In this document: positions 1 to 7,245 of the stretch, piece by piece
Layout of the letters: each line of letters begins with the position of its first letter
Position numbering within the stretch: the stretch's first letter is position 1
Origin: Sutcliffiella horikoshii
GTDB taxonomy: Bacteria > Bacillota > Bacilli > Bacillales > Bacillaceae_I
Direction of reading: 5' to 3'
DNA length: 64,000 nt
NCBI GenBank assembly: GCA_001636495.1
Contig: KV440964.1
Span: 884,666 to 948,665, forward strand
The notes under the pieces: model-generated
The model's input: only the letters and a program-made list of their open reading frames with translations
The model's database searches: none
What the model was told of the DNA's origin: nothing
Program-made: the position numbers and the translations under genes

Positions 1-11
1 GGCTTTTGGGT

Positions 12-62
12 TGAGGGGACAGGTAAGTTGGGTGAGTTATGGGGACAGGCACGGCGACCCGT
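12..62 (+). repeat. Dispersed palindromic repeat, two half copies
   Basis: Two partial copies of the short repeat found throughout this window: GGGGACAGG near 17 and a longer half copy (GGGGACAGGCACGGCGACCC) at 42-61. Only the left arm of the palindrome is present. It lies just upstream of a small membrane-protein gene. There is no transposase nearby. Confidence 0.7.
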
Positions 63-67
63 CTTCA

Positions 68-97
68 GAAGCAGGGGACGGTTCTCTGCTTCTTTTC
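68..97 (+). repeat. Second hairpin family, copy 1
   Basis: AGAAGCAG at 68-75 pairs with CTGCTTCT at 86-93 around a GGGACGG-containing loop and is followed by TTTTCT. A related hairpin with the same GGGACGG loop and CTGCTTCTT end lies at 7088-7114. It could act as a weak terminator, but its similarity to the second copy suggests another small dispersed repeat. Confidence 0.5.
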
Positions 98-147
98 TAT
101 CTTTAATCACGCTATTTAAGGAGTGGAGCTTGTTATTGGGTATTTGA

Positions 148-351
148 ATGATGAATAATATAAATCAATTCCAAGAAAAGCTATTAGCCAAAGTAGAACG
201 ATTATATATCGGTATTTCACTCATCATGCTAATTTCGATAATCTTCTTTCCGGAACCGATCAGAACAATTGTGATAGTGTGTGGGTTCCTAATTACTACA
301 ATCATTGTTATTTATAGTAGGATGAAATTTAAAGAGCTGAAAGGGAAGTAA
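148..351 (+). CDS. Small two-helix membrane protein
   Basis: A 67-residue protein with a short charged N-terminus (QEKLLAKVER) followed by two hydrophobic segments at about residues 19-34 and 37-57, and a basic tail. No family is recognised. The ATG pair at 148/151 has its only Shine-Dalgarno-like sequence (AAGGAG, 119-124) rather far upstream; an in-frame TTG at 136 would sit 11 bases after it and may be the true start. The next small membrane gene begins three bases after the stop, so the two are probably co-transcribed. Confidence 0.6.
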   Translation: MMNNINQFQEKLLAKVERLYIGISLIMLISIIFFPEPIRTIVIVCGFLITTIIVIYSRMKFKELKGK

Positions 352-354
352 AAT

Positions 355-540
355 GTGTACTTAATTTTCTTATTTGTGCTGTGTATCACTGGAGTTTTAT
401 CAGCTGCTGATATTTTTATAGGATTAAAGGATTTCAATGAAGGAATGAAACTATTAGTAAATATATCAAATATTTTATTCTTTATATCTTTATTGTTTTT
501 TATTTTTAAAAGTGGGACAAGACATAGAGAAGGCTCTTAA
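355..540 (+). CDS. Small two-helix membrane protein (FKSG-R tail)
   Basis: A 61-residue protein starting at GTG immediately after the previous gene. It has two hydrophobic stretches (about residues 2-22 and 35-51) and ends in a basic tail, FKSGTRHREG. The protein at 14066-14272 ends in FKSGARYKQK after a similar pair of helices, so the two look like members of one small family. Function is unknown. A weak hairpin (GAAGG/CCTTC, 529-548) followed by TTTT overlaps the end of the gene and may terminate it. Confidence 0.55.
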   Translation: MYLIFLFVLCITGVLSAADIFIGLKDFNEGMKLLVNISNILFFISLLFFIFKSGTRHREGS

Positions 541-641
541 AGGCCTTCTTTTCACAATGGATGTAGTTGGAACAGGTTACTAGTCATAGAAAAACTATTA
601 CAATAGTATACATATGACGAACCATAGAAGGAGCGTAATTT

Positions 642-746
642 ATGGAAGGTTTCTATTTCTTTGGTTTATTAGCAGTGTCTTTTATTGTAGGTATAAGTTT
701 AGTGGCGTTTGGTATTAAGCTAGTCTATAAATTTGTAGTGAAATAA
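642..746 (+). CDS. 34-residue single-helix membrane peptide
   Basis: A short open frame with a good ribosome binding site (GAAGGAG, 627-633) eight bases before its ATG. The product (MEGFYFFGLLAVSFIVGISL...) is almost entirely one transmembrane helix with a short basic end (KLVYKFVVK). It is too short for family assignment. The binding site and the hydrophobic, positively capped composition argue for a real small protein. It stands alone between the small-membrane pair and the TetR gene. Confidence 0.5.
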   Translation: MEGFYFFGLLAVSFIVGISLVAFGIKLVYKFVVK

Positions 747-827
747 ATAAAGAATATACATTAAAGAAGAGGCTATGGTGTTCGTAAAAGAACCTCCTTA
801 AAGAAATACAATCAATCCCATGCTTCC

Positions 828-856
828 TTGACATTTTTTCTCTCCCAAGATAAAAT
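828..856 (+). promoter_or_regulatory. Sigma-A promoter of the TetR gene
   Basis: TTGACA at 828-833 and TAAAAT at 851-856 are separated by exactly 17 bases, an almost ideal housekeeping promoter. The -10 box overlaps the inverted repeat at 855-873, so repressor bound there would block the promoter. Confidence 0.75.
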
Positions 857-873
857 GAATGATATTCAGTCAT
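855..873 (+). promoter_or_regulatory. Probable TetR operator 1
   Basis: ATGAATG-ATATT-CAGTCAT is an inverted repeat with six of seven arm positions matching. It overlaps the -10 box and precedes the TetR start. The same arm sequence (ATGAATG) recurs in a perfect palindrome at 1496-1510 before the efflux genes, so one protein, the adjacent TetR regulator, probably binds both. Confidence 0.65.
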
Positions 874-895
874 TGTGATTGGAGGAGTAATTGTA

Positions 896-1465
896 GTGGA
901 TAAAAGAGAAAAAATTGTTCAGGCCTCCATTGAGGTTTTTAAGGAAAAAGGTATAGAAAAAACCAAGATCTCGGATATTGTAAAGAGGGCGGAGATTGCT
1001 CAAGGGACATTTTATTTGTATTTTCCTTCTAAGCTTTCGGTTATGCCTGCTGTTGCAGAGCAGATTGTCTTGAATTTTATGAGAAGAATTGAAGATACGG
1101 TATCGATTGAGGCCTCATTAGAGGAGCAGCTATCCCAAATGGTGGATGCCATTTTCCGTGTAACAGGTGAGTTCCGCGATGTTTCCGCCATTGTCTATGC
1201 AGGTATATCCACCACGGAACATATCAGCAAATGGGAAACCATCTATACACCGTTATATGAACAGGTAGCTTCCATATTGGAGGAAAATCAAAGCCGTAAC
1301 CTGATAAGGGATACGATTGATCCAATTCGCACCTCCCAATTATTGCTTGGACTCATTGAATCTGCAGCAGAGCAAGTCTTCTTATTTAATGAATATGAAG
1401 CTGAAAATGAGGCAAAACAGAAGGCTGAATTACTGACTTTCTTGGAGCATGCTTTACGTCCGTGA
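896..1465 (+). CDS. TetR/AcrR family repressor of the SMR efflux pair
   Basis: A DNA-binding repressor of about 189 residues. The N-terminus carries the TetR helix-turn-helix (KREKIVQASIEVFKEKG, then TKISDIVKRAEIAQGTFYLYF, around residues 3-50); the helical C-terminal domain would bind an inducer. The start is placed at GTG 896 because GGAGGAG (881-887) sits eight bases before it; the longer frame from 875 would put that site inside the coding region. It is followed by two SMR transporter genes, an arrangement seen in Bacillus for yvdT-yvdS-yvdR. Palindromes before both units suggest autorepression plus control of the pump. Confidence 0.85.
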   Translation: MDKREKIVQASIEVFKEKGIEKTKISDIVKRAEIAQGTFYLYFPSKLSVMPAVAEQIVLNFMRRIEDTVSIEASLEEQLSQMVDAIFRVTGEFRDVSAIVYAGISTTEHISKWETIYTPLYEQVASILEENQSRNLIRDTIDPIRTSQLLLGLIESAAEQVFLFNEYEAENEAKQKAELLTFLEHALRP

Positions 1466-1495
1466 AGTATGTTTTTATTTTTAGAATAAAAATGA

Positions 1496-1510
1496 ATGAA
1501 TGTCATTCAT
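1496..1510 (+). promoter_or_regulatory. Probable TetR operator 2
   Basis: A perfect 15-bp palindrome, ATGAATG-T-CATTCAT, lies between the TetR gene and the first efflux gene. It shares the ATGAATG arm with operator 1. Its position 25 bases before the SMR start fits repression of the efflux genes or of read-through into them. Confidence 0.65.
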
Positions 1511-1534
1511 AAAATCTACAAGAGGTGAATCAAC

Positions 1535-1870
1535 ATGAATAAGTATTGGATATATGTAATCATTACCTGTGCACTGGAGATGGTTTGGGTCTTCGGATTC
1601 AGCACAGCGCAGACCTTGTGGCACTGGGCACTCGTCATCCTGGTTATAGCCATTGATTTTTATTTCTTAGCAAAAGCGTGTGAAGGTCTGCCGACTGGAA
1701 CCGTGTACGCGGTTTTCGCTGGAGTAGGTGCTATTGGAACGGTACTAATGGATTATTTCCTATTTCAGGGAAGTATTAATATTCTTAAGTTATTTTTCAT
1801 TGGAGTTCTTATAACAGGTGTAATCGGGTTAAAGCTCGCTGATAACAAAACGGAAGAAAGGGTGCAGTAA
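1535..1870 (+). CDS. SMR multidrug efflux subunit (YkkC-like)
   Basis: A four-helix small multidrug resistance transporter of 111 residues. SMR pumps exchange protons for cationic drugs or guanidinium compounds across the membrane. The essential acidic residue of helix 1 is present (ALEMVWVFGF, Glu15), and the GTVYAVFAGVGAIGT segment of helix 3 is close to that of Bacillus YkkC. The ribosome binding site is AGAGGTGA. The partner gene starts two bases after the stop, so the two subunits probably form a heterodimer like YkkCD or YvdSR. No guanidine riboswitch is seen in the 69-base gap upstream. Confidence 0.85.
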   Translation: MNKYWIYVIITCALEMVWVFGFSTAQTLWHWALVILVIAIDFYFLAKACEGLPTGTVYAVFAGVGAIGTVLMDYFLFQGSINILKLFFIGVLITGVIGLKLADNKTEERVQ

Positions 1871-1871
1871 A

Positions 1872-2186
1872 ATGGGTTGGCTATTTGTGACCTTTGCAGC
1901 AATAAGTGAAATCATCGGTGTCATCGGGCTGAAGCTATTCAGCACCAAAAAAAATATCAAAACGGGCTCGCTTTTCCTAGGTGGGTTCGGATTGTCCTTC
2001 TTCCTGCTGTATCAAGCGTTTGCTTATTTACAATTAAGTATCGCCTATGCAGTATGGATTGGAATTGGAACAGCCGGAGCGGTTCTTATTAACATGATTT
2101 TCTTTGGCGAATCCAAAAGTGGAGCACGCATTTTCAGTTTGATACTAATTATTGTAGGAGTGACTGGTTTGAAATTGGTTTCTTGA
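1872..2186 (+). CDS. SMR multidrug efflux subunit (YkkD-like)
   Basis: The second subunit of the pair, 104 residues with four predicted helices. The helix-1 glutamate is present (ISEIIGVIGLK, Glu13), and helix 3 carries the SMR signature AYAVWIGIGTAGAVLI. The family usually assembles as antiparallel dimers, and paired genes with unequal subunits are typically both needed. The gene is coupled to the preceding one and is followed within a dozen bases by a half copy of the dispersed palindromic repeat and then a terminator hairpin at 2295. Confidence 0.85.
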   Translation: MGWLFVTFAAISEIIGVIGLKLFSTKKNIKTGSLFLGGFGLSFFLLYQAFAYLQLSIAYAVWIGIGTAGAVLINMIFFGESKSGARIFSLILIIVGVTGLKLVS

Positions 2187-2195
2187 TAAGGGTGT

Positions 2196-2222
2196 TGAGG
2201 GGACAGGCACGGCGACCCGTCT
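2196..2222 (+). repeat. Dispersed palindromic repeat, half copy
   Basis: GAGGGGACAGGCACGGCG followed by ACCCGTC, starting ten bases after the stop codon of the SMR gene. The following CTTTAAAGTGT is also found beside the copy at 24425, so the repeat unit may extend beyond the palindrome. Confidence 0.75.
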
Positions 2223-2294
2223 TTGCTTTAAAGTGTGAATACATGAGTTATATGCAGCTACAAAGAAAGTATCGAGTTTAATATAGAGTGTATC

Positions 2295-2328
2295 AAGAGG
2301 CGAGCTATAATTCGCCTCTTATTTTTTT
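2295..2328 (+). terminator. Rho-independent terminator
   Basis: AAGAGGCGA (2295-2303) and TCGCCTCTT (2312-2320) form a 9-bp stem, followed by ATTTTTTT. It closes the TetR/SMR unit and separates it from the toxin locus. Confidence 0.8.
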
Positions 2329-2447
2329 GCATTTCCAGGCCAAATCTCCCATTTTCTACCCAAAAGCAGGAATCTCCCCACCAGTGTCGAACCGTCATAC
2401 TTATGCATATACAGTTTCTGTAAAATCATAACGAAAGGAGGCGAACT

Positions 2448-4304
2448 ATGAAAGTTTTAGATGTATCCTCCCTGCACGATGGAATCAAGGGAATGAGCCG
2501 GCAACTGTCGGAACTCGAGAAGCAACTAAATAACGTGGAGAACGGAATTCGCACCTTTGTTTCCTCAAAGGATTCCTTCCGCGGCAAAGGGGCCAGTGCG
2601 ATCAGGCGGTTCTATGAATATGCGCACCTCCCATTCCTGCAATTTTTCCAAACGTTCCTGGCAAACTTTCAAACAAAGCTCCAGCAGTTGCAATATGACT
2701 TGGATGGGCTGGAGGGCAATACTCGAGGCTTTATTGATGAGGGGTTCCTGATAAGTGAACTGGAGGATGGATTGAATCAAATCAACCGAATGGTGGCCGA
2801 GTTGACTGGGGAGGCGAATACCCAGCTAAGCCGTGTCGGTGACATCGTGTACCTCCCCCGGCTCCAGGATCATCAGTTTCATGAAGGTATACAGCAAGCC
2901 AAGCAATCTGCCAGACAAACCGTGGACAGGCTTCATCAGTTCGACCACCAACAAACCCAGTCGTTCACCGCTTTGGTGGAGGACTTGTCACTAATCAAAA
3001 GTTACATAGAAGAAATGAGCCAGCAGTTTGCATCTGGTAAGATAAATGTGAAAAGCTTTTCGCCGGTGATGCTACAGGATTTGGAGGCTTACGGGAAGTT
3101 GCAGACGAGGCTGTATAATCAGACCGTCATGCAGCGGTGGAACAGTGAGCACTACCCTGAGCTTGGGGTATTTTATCCGGTGGGGCATGCGGCGTCATTT
3201 GATCAGTGGGTGAACCCTAGTTGTGCGCGGCCTGAGCCGAAAAAGAAAACCGCGGGTGAGACTTTCTGGGATTTCACAAGTGGTTTTGGAGCAGGAATAG
3301 TTGATGCAGCTTCAGACACTTGGGATGGTCTCAAACGTCTCGTGACAGAGCCTGACCAAGTGTTGAAAGAAACAATCGAGTTCGTAGATGCTGTAGCCTC
3401 TGACCCAGCTATATTGCTAGAAATCGGTCACGAGCTCTACAACTCCTTCAACGAATCTGTCATCCACGGGGATGCGAACAGCCGGGGCGAATGGTTAGGT
3501 TACGCAACCACTGTTATCGGAACGGCCGTTGTTGGAGACAAAGGAATTTCAAGAGTCGGGAGTACCGTTGGAAGACTTGGTCGCCGGGTGGAAACAGACC
3601 TTAATATTAAGCTGAAGGATCAGCAGGCGAAAGTGATTAGTTCAGTGCAACGTTCATCTGCAGCTGGTTTGGAGCGGGTGCGTGAGTTGATGGGTGGAGT
3701 GTTCCCGAACAGTAAGATGGCACCAGCTATGGCCGGTGTACCGTCGAATGCGATGAACAGTTTTGCTATTTATGAAAAGGTAATTCATCTAAAAAAGCAT
3801 ACCTTAAATAGGATTGAGAATATTGCGGGTAATGTAATTGGTAATGCTAATAACTTAATAAGAACCTATAGAAATTCTGATATAAGCAAATTAGAAAAGA
3901 AATACATGGCTGACCCAAGAATTACAGTAGAAATGCCATATGTGGGTAAAAACAAATCCGGTACCAATGCAGAAGGTTGGTTACGTGATAAAGATTATTA
4001 TTGGAAAGAAATAATGAATAAACACCCAGAAAGTTTAAGTAAAATGAATATTCAAAAGATAAGTCTCGGCTTTTCCCCAATAAATGATAAAACCTTTAGA
4101 GAACATTTTCCTCAATATGATATAAAAGAACTGTATAACGATACTTTAATTCATCATCATATTGGTGGAGGAGGTCAAGCAGTCGCGGTTCCTTCAAAAT
4201 TACATCCAGGAACAGGTGGCATTCATAATGCTGAAAAAGCTGCAGGTGTTTGGGGAAATGATAGAAGATATGCCGAATTACTTGAAAAATTTTTGAAAAA
4301 GTAA
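2448..4304 (+). CDS. LXG-domain polymorphic toxin with HNH/EndoVII-like nuclease tip
   Basis: A 618-residue predicted type VII secretion effector. Residues 1 to about 230 match the LXG domain (MKVLDVSSLHDGIKGM start, long helical heptads), which directs export by the Esx/Yuk system. Residues about 265-375 look like a glycine-rich pretoxin linker (SRGEWLGYATTVIGTAVVG). The C-terminal 140 residues carry IHHHIGGGG (His569-571) and GGIHNAEKAAG, resembling the LHH/WHH nucleases of the HNH/EndoVII group; cleavage of nucleic acid is inferred. The DNA turns markedly AT-rich from about 3780, where the toxin tip begins, suggesting tip exchange. The start has AAAGGAGGCG. Immunity genes follow. Confidence 0.85.
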   Translation: MKVLDVSSLHDGIKGMSRQLSELEKQLNNVENGIRTFVSSKDSFRGKGASAIRRFYEYAHLPFLQFFQTFLANFQTKLQQLQYDLDGLEGNTRGFIDEGFLISELEDGLNQINRMVAELTGEANTQLSRVGDIVYLPRLQDHQFHEGIQQAKQSARQTVDRLHQFDHQQTQSFTALVEDLSLIKSYIEEMSQQFASGKINVKSFSPVMLQDLEAYGKLQTRLYNQTVMQRWNSEHYPELGVFYPVGHAASFDQWVNPSCARPEPKKKTAGETFWDFTSGFGAGIVDAASDTWDGLKRLVTEPDQVLKETIEFVDAVASDPAILLEIGHELYNSFNESVIHGDANSRGEWLGYATTVIGTAVVGDKGISRVGSTVGRLGRRVETDLNIKLKDQQAKVISSVQRSSAAGLERVRELMGGVFPNSKMAPAMAGVPSNAMNSFAIYEKVIHLKKHTLNRIENIAGNVIGNANNLIRTYRNSDISKLEKKYMADPRITVEMPYVGKNKSGTNAEGWLRDKDYYWKEIMNKHPESLSKMNIQKISLGFSPINDKTFREHFPQYDIKELYNDTLIHHHIGGGGQAVAVPSKLHPGTGGIHNAEKAAGVWGNDRRYAELLEKFLKK

Positions 4305-4316
4305 AGGGTGGTAACT

Positions 4317-4841
4317 TTGTCGATAAAAGACGCAATGAAGCAATATTTTCAAATGAGAAGAGAAACAGCAAATAAAGGTTTAGATTTTTTATTTAAAACA
4401 CCAATTTTAGATAATGAGGAATTAGTAATATATGAAGGAAAAGCTGATGAAGAAGAATATATCTCTTGGAAGCCTGTAGAAATACCTTTTCAACAAAATA
4501 TTAAAAACTACCTTGATATGGACTTACATGACACTATTCAAGATTATTTTAACTCCTATTGGTTCGCAGATTTAGATGGATTTTATATTAATTACTATAT
4601 TAAATTGCATCCAGTACTACCTAATAATTTAAACTCCTATCTCAAATTAATTAATGGTTATAAAAAAAACCATGAAAATAAATTAGATAAAGTACCTATC
4701 GGAATCGAAGGTAATGGTTTAACAGTAGTAATAGATAATAAAAGTGGGGTAGTGTACTTAGAAGATTTTGAAAGAGAATCATTTGAACCTATTGCTGACA
4801 GTATTGAAATATTAATAAAAAACCTGAAACTAAATAATTAA
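4317..4841 (+). CDS. Syd-like immunity protein
   Basis: The first gene after the toxin, about 174 residues. The sequence (DTIQDYFNSYWFADLDG, then VPIGIEGNGLTVVIDN and VVYLEDFERESFEPIA) resembles the Syd / SUKH-related fold known as an immunity family for polymorphic toxins. It probably binds and neutralises the nuclease tip in the cytoplasm. A TTG at 4317 is preferred because AAAGGGTGG (4303-4311) precedes it by five bases; GTG 4308 lies inside that site. It begins 12 bases after the toxin stop, the usual place for the cognate antidote. It shares the AT-rich composition of the toxin tip. Confidence 0.75.
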   Translation: MSIKDAMKQYFQMRRETANKGLDFLFKTPILDNEELVIYEGKADEEEYISWKPVEIPFQQNIKNYLDMDLHDTIQDYFNSYWFADLDGFYINYYIKLHPVLPNNLNSYLKLINGYKKNHENKLDKVPIGIEGNGLTVVIDNKSGVVYLEDFERESFEPIADSIEILIKNLKLNN

Positions 4842-4940
4842 TCATAGTAGTTAAGTAATCTTAAAATTAAGTATCGGCATATTTTTACTTAGTAATCAGA
4901 TAGCCTTCTGGGCGTATTAGATATTAAAGGAGGCTATTAA

Positions 4941-5495
4941 ATGGATAAATTAAAAGAGAAGTTAGAGCAAATAATTGACTTTAATTTAAGAGATGCTGAT
5001 ACAATATGGAGCGATGAGGAAATAAATAAAATTGAAGAAAAATATAATATCAAGTTCCCTAATGACTATAAATATTATTTAAAATATTACGGTAATGATT
5101 ATATAAAAGAAGATTACCGACTAAGCCCTCCTTTAGAAATAAAACAGATACAAAATATATCTCAAATCGAAATTGATTCTTTATATGGGTTAAATAATGA
5201 TGGAAATAATTTGGAAAATAAGATATATAGTTATAAAGAAATTCTGCCAGATAAATTGATACCCATTGCAGATTTGCCAGGTGGAAATTTAATATGCATG
5301 GGCGAACAAGACAAAATATATGTTTGGATTCATGATATGGAAGGCGAAAATATATTTTTGGTTTCAAATTCTTTTAAGGATTTCATATTTAGCATTAGTA
5401 GAGTACAAAATGAAGAAAGTAATATAAAGAACGTTAAATTAAACTTGGGGAGTAGGTTGGATGCATTTTTGAATAATGCTTCAAATAAAAAATAG
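4941..5495 (+). CDS. SMI1/KNR4 (SUKH) family immunity protein
   Basis: A 184-residue protein with the SMI1/KNR4 pattern: an N-terminal helix with EINKIEEKYNIKFPNDYKYYL, a central strand region (LIPIADLPGGNLICM) and a C-terminal NSFKDFIFSI helix. SUKH proteins are common antidotes to nuclease toxins. The gene has a strong AAAGGAGG site and lies 100 bases after the Syd-like gene. It may be an orphan immunity gene kept from an earlier toxin tip or a second antidote for the same toxin. Confidence 0.8.
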   Translation: MDKLKEKLEQIIDFNLRDADTIWSDEEINKIEEKYNIKFPNDYKYYLKYYGNDYIKEDYRLSPPLEIKQIQNISQIEIDSLYGLNNDGNNLENKIYSYKEILPDKLIPIADLPGGNLICMGEQDKIYVWIHDMEGENIFLVSNSFKDFIFSISRVQNEESNIKNVKLNLGSRLDAFLNNASNKK

Positions 5496-5594
5496 CTGGG
5501 TATAAGAAAGGATTCAAAATTTCAAATAAGTAGAACCTAGCAATCAGGAAGATCAAGCATTTATTAAGTAGTATGTAGAAGGAGGGAGGAACAT

Positions 5595-5984
5595 TTGTAC
5601 CAGAGTATAGCAAATATTGTGAACGATATGATTCCTGAAGAGTGGGGGAAAATTCTATTATATGCTGAAATTAGAGAAGGTTATAAAAAGTGCTTTTTTT
5701 ACTATTATTCACCCAATAGTTCTAAATATATCTATAGTCTAGATATTCCTGATTTATTTTCAATGGATGATGAAGAGTATGACAGGCTAGAAGATGAATT
5801 GTATGATGCTTTCTTACAACTTCAACAAGAGTTTAAGAATCAAGGACAAGAAGAGTGGACCTACTTAACATACACTTTAAATCACAAAGGGAAAATGAAC
5901 ATAACATACAGTTACGAAGATGTCTCCGAAATTAGTCCAGTAGAAAAGCAGAATAGATGGGAACAGGATAATCTATTGAGTTAA
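5595..5984 (+). CDS. YezG/DUF600-like immunity protein
   Basis: A 129-residue protein starting at TTG after GGAGGGAGG. The pattern MYQSIANIVNDMIPEEWGKI, KCFFYYYSP and LQQEFKNQGQEEWTYLTYTL matches the DUF600/YezG group; B. subtilis YezG protects against the LXG toxin YeeF. No matching toxin gene is adjacent, so this is probably an orphan antidote in an immunity array. A terminator hairpin follows at 6024. Confidence 0.75.
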   Translation: MYQSIANIVNDMIPEEWGKILLYAEIREGYKKCFFYYYSPNSSKYIYSLDIPDLFSMDDEEYDRLEDELYDAFLQLQQEFKNQGQEEWTYLTYTLNHKGKMNITYSYEDVSEISPVEKQNRWEQDNLLS

Positions 5985-6023
5985 GGTAACAGGCACTGAG
6001 ACCTGTTTATTGCTAACAAATAA

Positions 6024-6055
6024 GGTTTGAGGTTCAGGGACCCTCAAGCCTTTTT
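6024..6055 (+). terminator. Rho-independent terminator
   Basis: GGTTTGAGG (6024-6032) pairs with CCTCAAGCC (6042-6050) with one G-U pair, followed by TTTTTG. It ends the first part of the immunity array. A degraded relative of the dispersed repeat (ACAGGCACTGAGACC) lies just before it at about 5988. Confidence 0.75.
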
Positions 6056-6115
6056 GTTTTAATTAATGAATAGATTAAGAATTAAATATCTTTGAAAGGG
6101 AGAGGAAGACTAAAA

Positions 6116-6589
6116 TTGCAAAGTTGGAAGAACATGTTAGTAGATATCAAGAAGATTGAAGCGGAATATGGAAGCAAACTCAGAAGACCAGCATCAGAAC
6201 TTGAGATTAGTCAAATGAAAAACAATATTAAACAAAAATGGTCCCATATCGATATTCCTAATACCTATGTTGAATTTCTAAATCTTATAAATGGATTAGA
6301 TTTTAACGGATTAGTTATTTATGGTGTTGATAAGGTGCTACTTGAAAAGGAAATCGAAGAAGATGTTCATGGATTTATTGAGACAAATGAATATTGGTAT
6401 GAAAATGAATGGCAAAAACAATATTTGTTTTTTGGAGACTCTGATACATCGTGGTACTGTTACGATTTGAAAGAGGATCAATATGTAGAATTAGATAAAC
6501 CATCTGGGACACTCATGCAAGAGTTTGAAGGTTTTGGAATTATGTTAGACGACGCTTTAAATACAGCTCTTCTTAATGTGATCATATGA
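6116..6589 (+). CDS. SMI1/KNR4 (YrhA/YobK-like) immunity protein
   Basis: A protein of about 157 residues related to the SMI1/KNR4 YobK-type antidotes, with LEISQMKNNI, IPNTYVEFLNLINGLDFNG and YLFFGDSDTSWYCYDL. TTG 6116 is chosen because GGGAGAGG (6098-6105) precedes it; the longer frame from 6092 includes that site in the coding region. The stop overlaps the next start in ATGA, so the two genes are translationally coupled and may act on one toxin. Confidence 0.75.
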   Translation: MQSWKNMLVDIKKIEAEYGSKLRRPASELEISQMKNNIKQKWSHIDIPNTYVEFLNLINGLDFNGLVIYGVDKVLLEKEIEEDVHGFIETNEYWYENEWQKQYLFFGDSDTSWYCYDLKEDQYVELDKPSGTLMQEFEGFGIMLDDALNTALLNVII

Positions 6590-7053
6590 AAATATTCGAA
6601 GATTACTTCTCAGAACTACAAGCAGACATGGTAGCTATTTGTTTAGAATACGTTGACAATAAAGCAGACGACATTTTTATTTATTGTTCCTATGAACCTA
6701 AGATGTATGTCTTTGACTTCTTTTTTAGAATTAATGGAGAAGTGGTTCATAAGCATCAACTAAACAAAGCTGTAAAAGAATCTGACAGTCAACTTGCTCA
6801 AGTTTATGATGTTTCAAGAGATAGGCAAAAGGCAGCCCTTAGAATAGGCAATGAAAATCTAAAGCTCATTCATAAGAAGTGTGAAGAGTACAATCGAGAG
6901 ATGCCAACTGAAATGAAATTACATTATGATGTAAAGCGAAATAGCCTAAAAGGAAAATATAGATACGAATTAGTTTATTCGACTGACTCCGAACTACTGC
7001 CAGATGATATTTTTGATCTATGGTTTGAAGAAGTGAAGGGTGAAAACTTTTAG
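6586..7053 (+). CDS. DUF600/YezG-like immunity protein, second copy
   Basis: A 155-residue protein coupled to the preceding SMI1 gene by an ATGA overlap. It shows a YezG/DUF600-like pattern: an N-terminal helix (FSELQADMVAICLEYVD), strands with IYCSYEP and FDFFFRINGEVVHKHQLN, and an acidic end with DDIFDLWFEEVKGENF. It is more divergent than the gene at 5595. Role as an immunity protein is inferred from family resemblance and position at the end of the array. Confidence 0.65.
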   Translation: MKIFEDYFSELQADMVAICLEYVDNKADDIFIYCSYEPKMYVFDFFFRINGEVVHKHQLNKAVKESDSQLAQVYDVSRDRQKAALRIGNENLKLIHKKCEEYNREMPTEMKLHYDVKRNSLKGKYRYELVYSTDSELLPDDIFDLWFEEVKGENF

Positions 7054-7087
7054 TATTAACCACTAAAACATGTTAACGAAGAAAGTT

Positions 7088-7118
7088 AGCAGGGGGACGG
7101 ACCCCTGCTTCTTCTCTC
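7088..7118 (+). repeat. Second hairpin family, copy 2
   Basis: AGCAGGGG (7088-7095) and CCCCTGCT (7102-7109) form a perfect 8-bp stem around GACGGA, followed by TCTTCTCTC. It resembles the hairpin at 68-97. It may also terminate the immunity array transcript. Confidence 0.55.
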
Positions 7119-7245
7119 ATTAGTTAGTGGAACTCACAAAATACTTGCACGAAGTAGGTACTTCTAAATAGTTTTTAAAGGTAGGACCGTCCTTCTGAAC
7201 GCGAACGTTCTGCACGAAAATTTTCTACATATAATAATTTTTAAA

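Noticed and set aside
1466-1534. Guanidine (ykkC) riboswitch before the SMR pair
   Set aside because: The gap is only 69 bases and lacks the conserved loops; a palindromic operator is present instead.
2448-7053. A complete T7SS locus beside the LXG toxin
   Set aside because: No EssC/YukB, YukE, YueB or similar genes are present; the export machinery must be encoded elsewhere.
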